From Larix kaempferi (lineage: Eukaryota > Streptophyta > Pinopsida > Pinales > Pinaceae), in assembly GCA_027924585.1 (NCBI GenBank), contig BSBM01000047.1, positions 27,337,001 through 27,401,000 on the forward strand: 64,000 nt of DNA. The letters are read 5' to 3'. Positions 36,295 to 48,491 of this stretch are shown piece after piece. The notes beneath the pieces are model-generated. The model was not told where the DNA came from. It saw only the letters and a program-made list of their open reading frames with translations, and ran no database searches. Position 1 is the stretch's first letter. Every line of letters starts with the position of its first letter. The position numbers were made by a program, and so were the translations under genes.

Positions 36295-37860
36295 TTGGAA
36301 ATCAAGGGCGTGGGTATGAAACCCCCTAGGACTTTTAAGTTCAATTATGGGTGGTTAAAGGAGGAAGATTTTGTTTCTTTAATGCAAGATATGTGGCAAC
36401 CCCAAGATCAAAATTCAATGGTTTTAGCTATGGTACATTTCACCAACAAACTTAAAAATCTGAAACAAGCAATGATTCACTATGATCATAAGAAGAAACT
36501 CTATGACAAGCAAGAGTTGAGATCGGTTGAAGAATCCATTCAGGTTATGCAGGACTCGGACGGTGGGGGTTTTCTTAATAATGAATCAAAAAATCTCCCT
36601 TATCAGATGGATTCCAAGGACAAAAAAAATCTAGAAGATCAAGAAGAGGCATGGTGCTTAAAAGGGCGTTCCTTATGGCTAAGTTGTGGGGATGAAAATA
36701 CGAAATTTTCCAAGCTTATGCAAAGGGTCGCAAGTTGAGAAACACTATCTAGGGGATGCTTGATCAAGAAGGTCAGGATATATCTACTTTTGATGGCTTG
36801 GAAAATATGGGTAAACAACATTTCCAGACCCTCTTTAAGGCATAGGATAGAGCTTTGATAGCAAAAGTTATCATGATCTCACAATTCTTCCCTAGTTTTT
36901 TCAATGAAGAAGACAACATGGACTTAATGGAGGAAGTTTTTGTGGATGAGTTAAAATAGGTCCTACACAACTTCCAAAGGGATAAGATCCTAGGTCTAGA
37001 TGGCTAGCCAATGGAATTTTCATGGATACCTTCGAAATTATGGGGGCCAACCTTATTCGAGAGGTGGAAGAGACTAGAGTTACAGGAAGAATTTTGAACT
37101 CTTTCAATTCAACTTTCATTGCTCTCATCCCAAAAGTTGATAATCTGACTTCCTTTGAGGAATTTAGGCCAATCTCTCTAGCCAATGGCATCTATAAAAT
37201 AGTGGCAAAAATCCTAGCCAAGAAACATTTTGGATTTTTGGAAGGTAGATAAATATTGCCAAGACATGGAAATAGAAATATTATCAAGACATATTTCTAT
37301 GGAAAATTTTGGCTTTTTGGAAGGTAGGCAAATCCATGAAACGATTGGGGTAGCACAAGAGGTACTCCACAACCTAAAGTCCAAAAAAGAAAAAGGAGAT
37401 GTCATAAAATTTGACTTATCCAAGGCATGTGATAGAGTTAATTGACTATATATCATACTTCTCCTTACTCGCTTTGGATTTGAGGTTCCTTTTATAAATT
37501 GGGTTATGAGCTCCATTGCTTCGGTCTCATTTGTATTGCTTATAGATGGTTTGGCTTCCCCATTTTTTGGAGTAGAAAGGGGGCTTCATTAAGGTTGTCC
37601 ACTTTCTCTCTTATTATTTATGCTGGTCACTAAAGGTTTGAGTGGGTCATTGGTGAAGGCCAAAAGGAGAGGAAGGCTAAAGGGAGTGTGTATTTCACAT
37701 CTTCTACATATTACACATCTATTGTTCGTAGATGACATCCTAATATTTTGTGACGGGTCAAGGCGTGATGCAGATAACTTATTAACATTCTTGACTTGTT
37801 TTTTCAAGCAATAGGCATGATTATCAATGTCCAGAAATCCACTCTCTCTTCAAGTGTGAA
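36295..37860 (+). pseudogene. LINE 2 linker and reverse transcriptase remnant
   Basis: WCLKGRSLWLSCGDENTKF (36650-36710) precedes the RT. RT pieces in several frames: EEFRPISLANGIYKIVAKIL, GFLEGRQIHETI, VIKFDLSKACDRVN, GCPLSLLLFMLV and HLLFVDDILIFCDGS (about 37715-37760), which holds the catalytic Asp pair as FVDD. A direct duplication at about 37230-37330 repeats the ttttggaaggtag word and the GFLEG peptide. Many stops; inactive. Confidence 0.8.
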
Positions 37861-38029
37861 TTTTGAAGAGACTCAAGTAAGGTATTACGAATCCAAATTT
37901 CTCTTTCGTGCAGTTGATTTGGATTCAAGACTAAAATTGCTTGGTTTTATTTTAAATCCTAATAACTATTAAAAGAAAGAATGGATGTGGTTAATCTCAA
38001 AATTGGAAAGTAGAATTTAGATTTGGTGT

Positions 38030-39790
38030 CATAAATGGCTCTCGGGGGTTGGAAGACTAGTCCTTGTTAATTCGGTACTAGAAGCAATTCCAGTCTATTG
38101 GATGTCATTAGATTGGATTCCAAAAGGAATATTGGAGGAAGCTAGTAGGGTGTGTGATCAATTCCTTTGGGGTGGTCACAAGGATCATTATGTTGTGCCA
38201 TGGATTAAATGGGAAAAGATTGTTGCTCAAAGATCCCTTGGTGGATGGGTTTTCAAAAATGTCTTTATGTTTTCAAAATCTTTAGCTGCCAAGGGGGTTT
38301 GGATAATTCTAAATACCAATAGTCTTTGTACATAAGTTTTTGAAAAGTAGTATATATATCGAACTCTATTATCGAATGGGTTTGTTCCCCTAATAAGAAA
38401 GTTAACAATGCTTCCATTATATGGAAATCCATGGTAAGATCCTTTGATCTCATAGGAAATAGACTTGCTTGGAAGGTAAGAAAGGGAGAAAAGTGCGGAT
38501 TGGCATGGATCTCTGGCCTGGGAGTAGATCCAGACATATCCTTCCTATGAATCTAGTGGAAAGACTCTAGGATTTAGGGTTCTTTACATTAAACCATGTG
38601 GCAAATCCGATCTCATCCAACCTGTGGAAGCAAGGTTGGTTGTTAGGAACAACTGGTCTGGAAATTGCTGATAGTGTGATTTGGGAAGCATACATAAGGT
38701 CCTTAGAAGAGAAACATATTCGCATCAGGGACTTGGAGGATGAGATGATATGGGATCCCGCTCCATCGAGCTTCTACAGTCCAAAATAGGGATGTATACA
38801 TCTAAACGTAGACATTTTCAATAGGGAGATCCACTAGTGGTTGTAAAGATTGTGGAAGTTGAAATGCCCTTCAAAAGTACAACTGCTTATGTGGTGTGCT
38901 TTGGAAAATAAAGTTCCAACTTGGGATAATTTACAAAAAAAGAATATTGGAAGGCCCAGGTTGGTGCACCCTCAGTAAATTAGATGAGGAATCTGTCATA
39001 CATTTATTTCTGAAATGCCTATTTATAAGTTTGGTGTGGCAAGAGATTAGCAGAGGTTCTAGCAGGGTCTTTTCCTAAACTGGGGACACAATCGAATCGG
39101 CCCTTCACGATTAGTTAAATAACATAGAAAATCAACAATATAAAGCTCTTCCATTAATTATAGCTTGGGGCATGTGAATTGTTAGAAACAATTTAATCTT
39201 CCAGCAAAAATTACAATTCTAGCTTTTGTAGTTGCCTCTTGCATTGTAATCATATCTAACTTCCCACAAGTAAAAGCAAAGACATTTATTCGAAGAATTA
39301 GGGAGGTAGATATTAATAAATCTAATCCATGGGCCTTTTTTGACCGGGCATCTCAGAATGAACAATCCCGATTTGGTGGAGGTGTCACTTTAAACCTATA
39401 TGATTCACATTTCTTCAAAATTTATTTTCCACTATGTTGAATTATTATCCCTGAAAAGCCTCATGACCTTTGTTGTGGAAAAAACCTATCTGATTCACAT
39501 TTCTTCAAAATTTATTTTCCACTATGTTGAATTATTAAGCCTCATGACCTTTGTTGTGGAAAAAGAAGTGTAGAATCTTATGTTTGGGAACTCTATGTTA
39601 GTTATCAATTGGGTCAATGGTGTAAAAAGATGCACACACAAGATTGTTTCTTATACTTGAGAAATTATGAAATTATGGATATAAAATCAAAATTTAATTC
39701 CTTTTCATGCATGCATGTTTCAGGGAAAAGAACAGAGCAGCAGATGCCCTTTCTAAAGAGGGTTAAAGATCTGACATGAAGCTCCATGGA
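38030..39790 (+). pseudogene. LINE 2 post-RT, zf-RVT and RNase H remnants
   Basis: MSLDWIPKGILEEASRVCDQ with FLWGGHKDHYVVPWIKWEKI (38102-38225) is the post-RT block. GWCTLSKLDEESVIHLFLKC (about 38960-39020) is zf-RVT with one Cys changed to Ser. PWAFFDRASQNEQ (39330 onward) marks the RNase H start with the first Asp. An 87-bp tandem duplication at about 39394-39570 (GATTCACATTTCTTCAAAAT) repeats part of the RNase H. Confidence 0.72.
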
Positions 39791-40211
39791 AATTTCTTGT
39801 TTAACTGAAGTTTTCCATTATCAATAATAACTCCGTCAGCTGGACAGTTCCATGCAGATGAGCACATCACACCAACTCATTTATGGAATCCCCCTGCCAG
39901 TCGTTGACCTAAACATTAAAATTTCTCGATATTTTTGCTTGACTTTGTTTGCAGGCTGCCATTCTGAAGTCTCCCAGGCCTAGCATTTAGGCTTCGTATC
40001 TCCACAATAAAAACATAATATACTATCATGTATCAGGTGGCAGTAAATCTCCAACTTCGTCTTTTCTGTGAATCTGAATTCAATGCGGCTCTTTCCTCGA
40101 CACCCACATGTACTCTGAATGCTCAGATGGTTAAGAGAACAAGACGAGAGAGTTGGTGGGCACTGGGTAGTTTCAGAGGACAACCAATTTAAAAGAACAG
40201 AGAAGAACACT

Positions 40212-40247
40212 ATGGAAAGTTGTAAGAATGGAGGTCGCAGGGACTAG
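40212..40247 (+). promoter_or_regulatory. Possible overlapping upstream ORF of the GDSL gene
   Basis: An ATG at 40212 opens a 12-codon frame ending in TAG at 40247. It is out of frame with the main ATG at 40228 and overlaps it by 20 bases. If the transcript starts upstream of it, ribosomes could be diverted. The transcription start is unknown. Confidence 0.35.
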
Positions 40248-43200
40248 GCAGCTTGCCCTGTTCATGATCTGTATGACTCTTCTTGCTCAAGTAGAATCTC
40301 AGAAACAAAGTTATGTTCCTGCGCTATTCGTATTTGGGGATTCTCTCAGCGACAATGGAAACAACAATTTCCTTCCTTCTGTGGCGAAAGCCAACTTCCT
40401 TCCTTATGGCATTGATTTCCCACTTGGGCCTACTGGGAGATTTTGCAACGGGCGTACTGTTTCAGACTACTTTGGTAAGGATGAGTCCTCTATAGATAAT
40501 TGCAGAAGCTAGGCGTACTGTTTCATTTTAATTTTAAATTATCTATGTGATAGATAATTCAAAGTTCAAGATGTGATATTCCTGGGCATTCGATAAATTT
40601 GAATTAAATGGATCGTACCCATTTTTACTGTGAATTTCAATAAATTTATATTTTAAAATTCATTTCTTCAATAAAACTTTGGTTACAGCCAAGTTAAATA
40701 TGAGATTCTTTGTTGGTGGAACAAAGGACTTTTCTATCCAGCTACAAAATAATGTAGCTGTTAATTTTACTGAAATAAAATGTGTCTTATGCACTACTAC
40801 TATTATGCAATCGTGTTACTTAGATATCTTAAATAATCAAGTTATAAAATCCATAATCAAGTTATAAAGTCCATAAATATCACTTGCCACTTTTACTTTG
40901 GAATAGACAAAGACCGCTAATGCTCAACCTTAACTTGTTAGCATTTATAACATTTAGCAATGCATTTTGCAATTGTTGCTTTCGGATAAAAAAGATTGTC
41001 TCCTATGTTATTCTAATAACCTAGATGTCCTGAGTATGGTGTCTAATGAATTTAATCCAGTACTATCTACTTAAATTCTGCTGAGTTTGGAAAGCACAGC
41101 CTGCCTTTATAAACCAAATATTTATCATCTTCTCTAAACGGGTATCCTTTATATTTTGGGGTCTTATTTTCTTTGCATAAATTCTTCCTTGATCTTGAAG
41201 CAGTGTTACATTCTAGCTTTACCCTCTTCAAATTTGAATTCCTGATTTTTTTTAGAGGAAATACTTATTGTTAATCTATTAAGCACAATCAAATTATACA
41301 ATAATTTATTATCTATGTTTTTAACAAGTATTATAGTTTACAGTTTCAATGAATTTGATTGCCAATATATTTTTTCTGTGTACTTATATTGCCAATATAT
41401 TTGTTATTGTCTTATAATAACCTAGATGTCCTGAGTATGGTGTCTAATGAATTTAATCCAGTACTATCTACTTGAATTCTGCTGAGTCTGGAACGCACAG
41501 CCTGCCTTTATAAACCAAATATTTATCTTCTCTAAACTGGTATCCTTTATATTTTGGGGTCTTATTTTCCTTGCATATATTCTTCCTTGATCTTGAAGCA
41601 GTGTTACATTCTAACTTTACCCTCTGCATATATTCTTCCTTGATCTTGAAGCAGTGTTACATTCTAACTTTACCCTCTTCAAATTTGAATTGCTGAGTTT
41701 TTAAGAGGAAATACGTATTGTTAATCTATTAAGTTCATCAAATTATACAATACTATATTATTTCTGTTTTTAATAAGTATTACAGTTTACAGTTTCAATG
41801 AATTTGATTGCCAATATATTGTTTTCTGTGTACTTATAAAATCAGGGGAGTTTTTGGGCATCCCTTTCGTGCCTCCTTACTTAAATCCGTCCACAAGAGG
41901 GCCGAGAGTTATGCGTGGAGTAAATTATGCATCGGCAGCTGGAGGCATCCTAGACGAAACTGGCAGAAACTACGTGAGTTTTATGGCCATCTTAACTCTT
42001 ATTCCAGAGTTTAGCTACCTTAATCTTTTTTGGTGAAATTGCTAGATAGATTGCTGGAGTCTGCACAGGTGTAGGAGTTTATGTAACAATGCATTCCAAG
42101 TTGAACATTTTGACGGATTATGGAAAGAATATAACTGGAAAAATATCAGATCATAAAATATTTAGACTATTGCTATGATAAATTGATGGAAGTTTATTAT
42201 CTTAGATTCCATCGTCAGCATACTGCATTTCATCTTAATCTAGGTTTGATGTCAGTGCATTCATGTATGGATTTTATTTGAGAATTCCCGGAGATATATA
42301 TATTTATTTGGATATTTTATTGCTCTGAATCAAGATTCTCTGTATATTGGCTCTGGGCTGTCCAACAGTTTTCACATTATTCATGATCTGATATCAGTTA
42401 ATTCGTATTGCAGGGTGGCAGAATTTCGTTGAGTCAGCAAGTTTCCAACTTCGGTAATACAGTCCGGGATATCGCTGCACAGTTGGGAAGCGCTGAGGCT
42501 GTTGCAAAATACCTCTCAAAATCTATATTTTTATTTTCATTCGGAAGCAATGATTACATCAATAACTACTTACAGCCTTCTATATATTCAACGCATGGGA
42601 GATATTCGCCACGGAGCTTTCGGGACCTACTCCTTTCTGAATACGCCAAACAGCTCAGAGTACTAATTTATCTTATTATCAGTTTTACAGTTTATCATCA
42701 GAACCTAAGAAATCTGGTGCAATAAAGGCATTGACTATACAGATAAATTTTGTGGGATAGGCATTAATCTTAAGTAAATGTTATGCCCAGGCTTTATACG
42801 CACTCGGTGCAAGGAAGTTCGTGGTGTCCTCCGTCGGTCCTCTGGGCTGCATTCCAGAGCAATTGGCGTCTGCGAACTCAAATGGCATCTGTGTAGCTTC
42901 TGTCAATGATCTGGTCAGGGATTTCAATGGCGGACTTCGAGATTTGGTGGGTTATCTAAACGAGAATGTGCCACGAGCAACTTTTGTTTTTCAGAGCTCC
43001 TCGTACAGCACAGTGATGGATATTATCAACCACCCACGTTCATACGGTAACAGTAACAAAACCCTAACCCTATTTAAAATGATACTTCAATTTCTTATTC
43101 ATTTTGAATTATAAGTATCATTTATTTATACATCTCAGCTACACTAAAGTATAAATATGCTTTAATTTTTTCTAGATACTATAAAATGTATCTATTTTTA

Positions 43201-43763
43201 TGCAATTATTAGAACTCTGCTACTATTATCTCTGGCATTCTGTGACTGAACTTATGCAGCAGAGAAAAACTGAGATGACAGTATTGGAGGTTTGAAATCA
43301 AGACATTTAATGGTTATACTCTATGTATAAAAATTTGGCTTATATAATCATAAGGGTAGGGATACGAAGGAAACACATGAATGTATGATCTTTTAACTTC
43401 ACCATTAACTGGACATCAAACTAATATCTAAGATAATATGGTTTTGATATACATTTGTTTATAACGATGATGGATTACATTTCTGAATGATTCAATGGAT
43501 TTGGAATGCATTTCTATCTAATGGTGCCCTTTATTGATACAGGGATTAGTGTTGTAGACGACGGTTGTTGTGGAGTGGGGAGATTCCACGGGCAAATTAC
43601 ATGCAATGCCCTGATTTTGCCATGCCCCAACAGAGGTCAATATGTGTTTTGGGATGCCTTCCACCCAACCGAAGCAGTGAATTTTATTTTAGCAAAGGCA
43701 GGTTTCGCTGGAGGACCAGCTGATGCCTATCCTATCAATGTCAGGCAGCTTGCCCAGCTGTAG
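40228..43763 (+). CDS. GDSL esterase/lipase, intact, five exons
   Basis: Secreted serine hydrolase of the plant GDSL (SGNH) family, acting on ester bonds of lipids or cell-wall and cuticle esters; the exact substrate cannot be read from sequence. Exons 40228-40474, 41846-41973, 42414-42659, 42791-43046 and 43543-43763 join with GT-AG introns and consistent phases into 365 residues, a normal family length. A signal peptide covers roughly residues 1-24 ([16 protein letters not shown]). Block I is [14 protein letters not shown] with nucleophile Ser39; block [16 protein letters not shown] holds the oxyanion Gly near 115; block [14 protein letters not shown] holds Asn171; block [10 protein letters not shown] holds Asp330 and His333. 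No stop or frameshift. The ATG chosen gives the signal peptide. Introns are unusually full of repeats: intron 1 has a ~400-bp tandem duplication ending at the acceptor. LINE 2 ends about 450 bp upstream. Confidence 0.95.
41014..41838 (+). repeat. ~400-bp tandem duplication in GDSL intron 1
   Basis: Copy A 41014-41388 and copy B 41415-41838 share TAATAACCTAGATGTCCTGA through TTTCTGTGTACTTATA. Copy B has a further internal duplication of about 52 bp (CTTCCTTGATCTTGAAGCAG). Copy B ends seven bases before the splice acceptor at 41845, so copy A carries most of an extra branch-point and polypyrimidine region. Confidence 0.9.
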
Positions 43764-44399
43764 ATGGCTGATATAGGTACATTAATGGCTACTGATTATT
43801 TCTGAGTTTTCATGAATGGAGTAATGCAGTAGTGGCTTAGGCATATGGGGAAGAGCTAAGTGAAGCTGCCATTGTTTATAATGTGAAGAAATAATATAGA
43901 TGATTTTTTCATGTTATATAATGGTGGTTAATCAGCATTCAAGAAACTTAAAACTTGGATGAGAATGACCTTAAAAATGTACTACTTAATTATAATTTGT
44001 CGATGTTTGTTTTAAAGGATAATGTGATTAAGGTATTTAAAATATGTTTAGGTGATTTTTATTGTATTAAACTATGGATATGCAATTTAGGAGTCCAAAT
44101 TGGTTTCATGAACATCTAAGTTAGGTTTTTTTTAATGTGCATATATATAATCTCTCGTATGCCATGATGCCAATATCTACAGCATCATATTGGTGATATA
44201 TCACAAGTTAATATTAAACTTATATTGGTGTTATATCACAAGTTAATATTAAACTTATATTGGTGTTATATCACAAGTGACAAATTAATATTGAAGAGTT
44301 ATTTTTTATGTTAAGATTTATTATTTAATATATTTATGTAATATCTATCTATCATAATGTTATAATCAAAGGCAAAATTAAAGTTATGGTTAGGGTTTA
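43764..44399. other. GDSL 3' flank, no further gene
   Basis: AT-rich sequence after the GDSL stop, presumably with its 3' UTR and poly(A) site, which I cannot place. A 35-bp repeat (TATATTGGTGTTATATCACA) occurs two and two-thirds times at 44186-44279. Confidence 0.55.
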
Positions 44400-45310
44400 T
44401 GACCATGTCTTCTCAATTAAAAAATGTAAAGCTACTTGTTCATATGTGGACCAACTCTAATTTTTTATGCTACTTCATTAAGATTGCTTGTAAATGGCTT
44501 GGTGAAAATGTCAATCAATTGTTCTTTAGATCCACAAAAGTGTAAGGTAATATGGTCATTGTTTACCAACTAGCAAGTGGTAGCCATTGTCAATGCGTTG
44601 TGAAACACATATTTTTAGATAATGCAATAGCTGAATTAATATCACAAAAGAATAGGAGTTGGCTCCTTCTCTTCATGTGCAAGATCATTTAAAATTCTTC
44701 TCAACCATATAACTTGACATGATGCTAAGATTGCACCAGGATATTCATCTAAATATTTAAAGATATCGTGACTGCCTACAAGCCTCTTATACAATGTGGA
44801 ATCAACTATTGATCCTTTATCATATTTGCTTAACTTTGTACCTATTGTAATTGGGGTATCTAGTTGTTTGCATTTGTCCATTTTGAATCTTTTCAAAATA
44901 TTTGTGGCATACTTCTTTTCACAAATAAAAATTCCTTATGCAGATTGCTCAACTTCAATACCAAGAAAATACTTCATATGACTGAGATCATTCATCTCAT
45001 ATTCTTCCTTCATGGCTATTTGAAGCTCATTCAATAAAAAATTTCCTATTTATATCATATCATCAACATAAAGACAAACTATTAAAATGATACCATGTTG
45101 ATCTCTTTTAGTATAGAGTGTGGGCTCTTTGTTGTTATTGTTGAACCGATTGTTGAGAAAATAAGAATCAATGTGATTCTACAAAGATCTTGGAGCTTGC
45201 TTTATGCCATACAATGCTTTCTTCAATTTGTATACCTTATATTCTGACCTTTGATTCCAAATGGTCGTGGTTTATTTACATACACTTCCTCCTCTAATAT
45301 ACCTTTCAAG
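44400..45310 (-). mobile_element. Ty1/copia pol relic
   Basis: On the minus strand, reverse transcriptase pieces read KALYG-like and SLQ-type words near 45210, FVFMLMI near 45080 where LYVDD would be, then RFKMDKCKQLDTPITIGTKL (44896-44820). After STLYKRLVGS the sequence jumps to GAILASCQVIWLRRILNDLA and EEKEPTPILLFCDINSAIA, which belong to RNase H, so an internal deletion joins the two domains. Many stops. No LTRs were found beside it. Confidence 0.72.
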
Positions 45311-45999
45311 AAAGTAGAATTTCTTCAATAATAACACCCAAGTGAGAGTTCCCCTGCCTTTTTACCCTAATAACCCATTAAGATATCATAATTAATACAA
45401 AAAGTGATAATAAAAAAAAATGTTAAATATGATAAATGCCATCATAATGCAAACATGCAATACAAGGTATTAAGCAACAAGGATATCAATGTCATAAGGA
45501 TGGGCATAAAATCGAAAGGAAAGCAATAGGATGGTAGTATGGGGAAAGAGAACTAATAATTGGTAGATAGTTAACACATATAATTAAAACCTCCTTCATT
45601 CACCATTAATCCTTTCAATGATTTCCCTTTCATTAGACAATCACAATAACTATGACTTTGAAATCATTCATCTTGGAATCCGTACTTTAAGTCATAACAA
45701 TAGTACACATTCATCAATCTCAGCTATAAGCATTCAAAGTCAAAGATACAATACAATATAAACATGTTTAAGTCAATCACATACAGAACACACTCTATAT
45801 TTCACTTTGAATTATGGGCTAACATTAAAAATTTGAGCTACGCATGCAAGTAAAACACACAACTTAGCCCATTGTAACAACTCATAGAAAAAGTTTGGGA
45901 AATATCATCATTCTCTCGAAATGATGAGAGATAAGTCTATTTCATGCATTGTGGGATATATCAAACAAACTTGTTTATATATATATATATGAGAATCCA
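45311..45999. other. No gene seen
   Basis: AT-rich flank to the left of the nested LINE and copia insertion. Contains poly-A and (TA)n runs only. Confidence 0.5.
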
Positions 46000-46022
46000 A
46001 TTGTCTATGTATCTAAATAAAT
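46000..46022 (-). repeat. Target-site duplication of LINE 3, 3' side
   Basis: ATTGTCTATGTATCTAAATA plus AAT here matches 59748-59770 at 19 of 23 positions. It abuts the poly(T) run that is the LINE's poly(A) tail on the minus strand. Confidence 0.72.
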
Positions 46023-46151
46023 TTTTTTTTTAACAAAAACGGTTGAGATTTTATATTTATAAAAGGAGGGAAGTGAACCGGAATACAAAGTGTACGAGTA
46101 GGCCTCCATACCAACATCGTTGGACGGCCACTACTCTACCAACATATTGTA

Positions 46152-46156
46152 CAAAA
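46152..46156 (+). repeat. CAAAA target duplication, left of the copia element
   Basis: CAAAA precedes the first LTR and recurs at 52975-52979 after the second. A 5-bp duplication is normal for copia integrase. Confidence 0.88.
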
Positions 46157-46751
46157 TGTTAAGATTCAATATGCTAAGACAAAAAATATCAGCATTACAT
46201 TTCATTTCACAACAATAGCATATACAAGATCACTGAAAGAACAACAAGCACAACATAAACACAAGGGACACAGATTTATCCTGGGAAACCCTCATGGGGT
46301 AGAAAACCCAGCAAAGCTTCCTCAATATAGATGACCAGCAAATACAAAGATGTAAACCCTAGACATGAGCTCCTTCTCCTCCATATCAGATGTCTCCCTC
46401 ACCTATGCGCTAATCACAAGTGAGTGCAATGTGTGTTAAATGAGGAACACACCTCCTCTATTTATACACAACTCCGACTTGTCTTTTACATAAGCTTGGT
46501 CGGCCCCAACTTAACCACTTTACATAATGTGACAGGGCCGACCCCACTAGGGTGGTATAATAACCCTTTAACCCACATAACACATACAAGGCCGACCCCC
46601 ACTAGGGAAGTCTAATAACCCAAGTTACCACATTATCCACAGAGGAATAAAACATCTCCGGATATACAATAAGGTCTTCACGGAGGAATGAAACATCTCC
46701 GGAATAATAAAGTACAAATATAATATTCTTAGAAGTTACAATATTTCAACA
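46157..46751 (-). repeat. 3' LTR of the copia element (595 bp)
   Basis: Plus-strand reading starts TGTTAAGATTCAATATGC and ends ACAATATTTCAACA. A TATAAATA box on the minus strand lies at 46459-46466. Two partial internal repeats with GGCCGACCCC and CTAATAACCC lie at 46525-46625. Confidence 0.95.
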
Positions 46752-46760
46752 CTCCCCCTT
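46752..46760 (-). other. Polypurine tract of the copia element
   Basis: On the minus strand AAGGGGGAG sits directly before the 3' LTR start TGTTGAAATATTG, where plus-strand DNA synthesis is primed. Confidence 0.85.
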
Positions 46761-46975
46761 AACGAGAAGGATATTATAACAACATCTGCGGGAGCAAGGA
46801 GTCATCAACATCATACATGATACATCTATAAATCATTGGAAGCTTTCTTTATACATCATCAGTAACTCAAGTAGTTACTGGAACATAAACATCTTCAGTA
46901 CTGAATCTTCATCTTCTGCAGCACTTGAACAGCTACAATAACATCGTCAACATTTGGATCACTAGATCAACAGCT

Positions 46976-47268
46976 TCGTCATCACACGATCATCAGCATC
47001 GTGATCACACGATCATCAGCATCATCATCACATGATCATCAGCATCGTCATCATACGATCACCACAATCAACATCATCGTCATCTAGATAATCACGATCA
47101 ACGGCATCGTCATCTAGATCATCACGATCAGTAACATCGTCATCTAGACCATCACGATCAACAACATCGTCATCTAGATCATCACGATCAACATCATCGT
47201 CATCTAGATCATCACGATCAATGGCATCATCATCTAAATCATCATGATCGACAACATCGTAGCAGCAT
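46976..47268 (+). repeat. Array 1 in the copia 3' region: 27-bp and 30-33-bp units
   Basis: First about four units of ACGATCATCAGCATC with CATCATCAC, then about six units of CATCGTCATCTAGATCATCA plus CGATCAAC. On the minus strand it reads as an Asp/Val/Arg repeat (DDDVDRDDLDD) over 47028-47291, open but without support as a gene. Confidence 0.9.
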
Positions 47269-47490
47269 ACCCTGCAATACTCATGATCCATTTAAGACAC
47301 CATAGCATGTCTAGGGACGATGCAGTCCACTCATCAACTTAGACAGAGTCTAAGGACCTCTTTTTCGAATACATATGTCTACAGATCAATTTAGGGACCG
47401 AATTCTGGGGATGATACAATCCCCTCTCGTCCACTAAGGACCACTTCTCGGAGACATCTGTCTACAGATCAATTCAGGGATCGAAGTCCA

Positions 47491-47745
47491 GGGATGATAC
47501 AATCCCCATCACGTACATTTTGAACTAGTGGTTTTGGGATGATACAAACCCCATCACGTACATTTTGAACTAGTGGTTCCGGGATGATGCAATCCCCATC
47601 ATGTACATTTTGAACTAGTGGTTCCGGGATGCTGCAATCCCCATCACGTACATTTTGAACTAGTGGTTCCAGGATGATGCAATCCCCATCACGTACATTT
47701 TGAAATAGTGGTTTCGGGATGATGCAATCCCCTCGTCCACTGGGG
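47491..47745 (+). repeat. Array 2: 45-bp units, about six copies
   Basis: GGGATGATACAATCCCCATC starts near 47491, 47536, 47581, 47626, 47671 and 47716, exactly 45 bp apart. Because 45 is divisible by three, a minus-strand frame (47469-47834) stays open with a 15-residue repeat (CIIPEPLVQNVRDGD). Confidence 0.93.
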
Positions 47746-48095
47746 ACCACTTCTCGAAGACAACAGTCTACGAATCTATTCAGGGACCAACTGTCCAGGG
47801 ATGATACAATCCCTCTTCGTCCACTAAGGACCATTTCTCAAAGACAACAGTCTACGGATCTATTCAGGGACCAACCGTCCAGGGATGATACAATCCCTCT
47901 TCATCCAATAAGGACCATTTCTTGAAGACAATAGTCTACAGATCTATTCAGGGACCAATCGTCCAGGGATGATACAATCCCTGCTCGTCCACTAAGGACC
48001 ATTTCTCGAGACAACAGTCTACGGATCTATTCAGGGACCAACCGTCCAGGGATGATACAATCCCTTCTTGTCCACTAAGCACCATGCATCGACCT
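47746..48095 (+). repeat. Array 3: 84-bp units, four copies
   Basis: GGGATGATACAATCCC recurs near 47798, 47882, 47966 and 48049. Each unit also has CCACTAAGGACCATTTCTCG and TCTATTCAGGGACCAACCGT. The GGGATGATACAATCCC word is shared with array 2, so the two arrays have a common seed. Confidence 0.9.
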
Positions 48096-48099
48096 CATC

Positions 48100-48480
48100 G
48101 TCGTAACCGGAAACCTCATCATCGACCTCATCGTCGGAACAGGTAACCTCATCATCAATACATGTATCCTCATCATCGATACAAGTATCCACATCATCAA
48201 TACAAGTATCCTCGTCATTGATACAAGTATCCTCATCATCAATACAATATCCTCATCATCGATACAATATCCTCATCATCAATACAAGTATCCTCGTCAT
48301 CGATACAAGTATCCACATCATCAATACAAGTATCCTCGTCATCGATACAAGTATCCTCATCATCGATACAGTATCCTCATCATCGATACAGTATCCTCAT
48401 AATTGTCCTTACCGTCAATATAGGCAATCTCATCATCGATATAGGTATCAACATCGATACCCGTATCCAAATATCATCAT
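48100..48480 (+). repeat. Array 4: ~20-bp CCTCATCATCGATACAAGTA units
   Basis: About fifteen units of CCTCATCATCGATACAAGTA with variants (CGTCATCGATACAAGTATCC, CACATCATCAATACAAG). GAT/ATC-rich, like the giant array at 9951-13720. Confidence 0.92.
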
Positions 48481-48491
48481 CGACCACATAA

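Larger units (their letters stand above)
33480..39790 (+). mobile_element. LINE 2, nearly full-length but heavily decayed
   Basis: Domain order matches a complete plant L1-like LINE: ORF1 with a DUF4283-like region (33606-34900), endonuclease (35620-36180), linker (36295-36740), reverse transcriptase (36900-37810), post-RT region (38030-38330), zf-RVT (38840-39060) and RNase H (39330-39760). Numerous frameshifts and stops interrupt every domain. It lies just downstream of LINE 1, in the same orientation, and belongs to a different lineage. The GDSL gene starts about 450 bp after its end. Boundaries are approximate; no target duplication was identified. Confidence 0.82.

Noticed and set aside
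47028-47291. Asp-rich repeat protein on the minus strand
   Set aside because: It is the translation of the 30-33-bp array in the copia 3' region and has no independent support.
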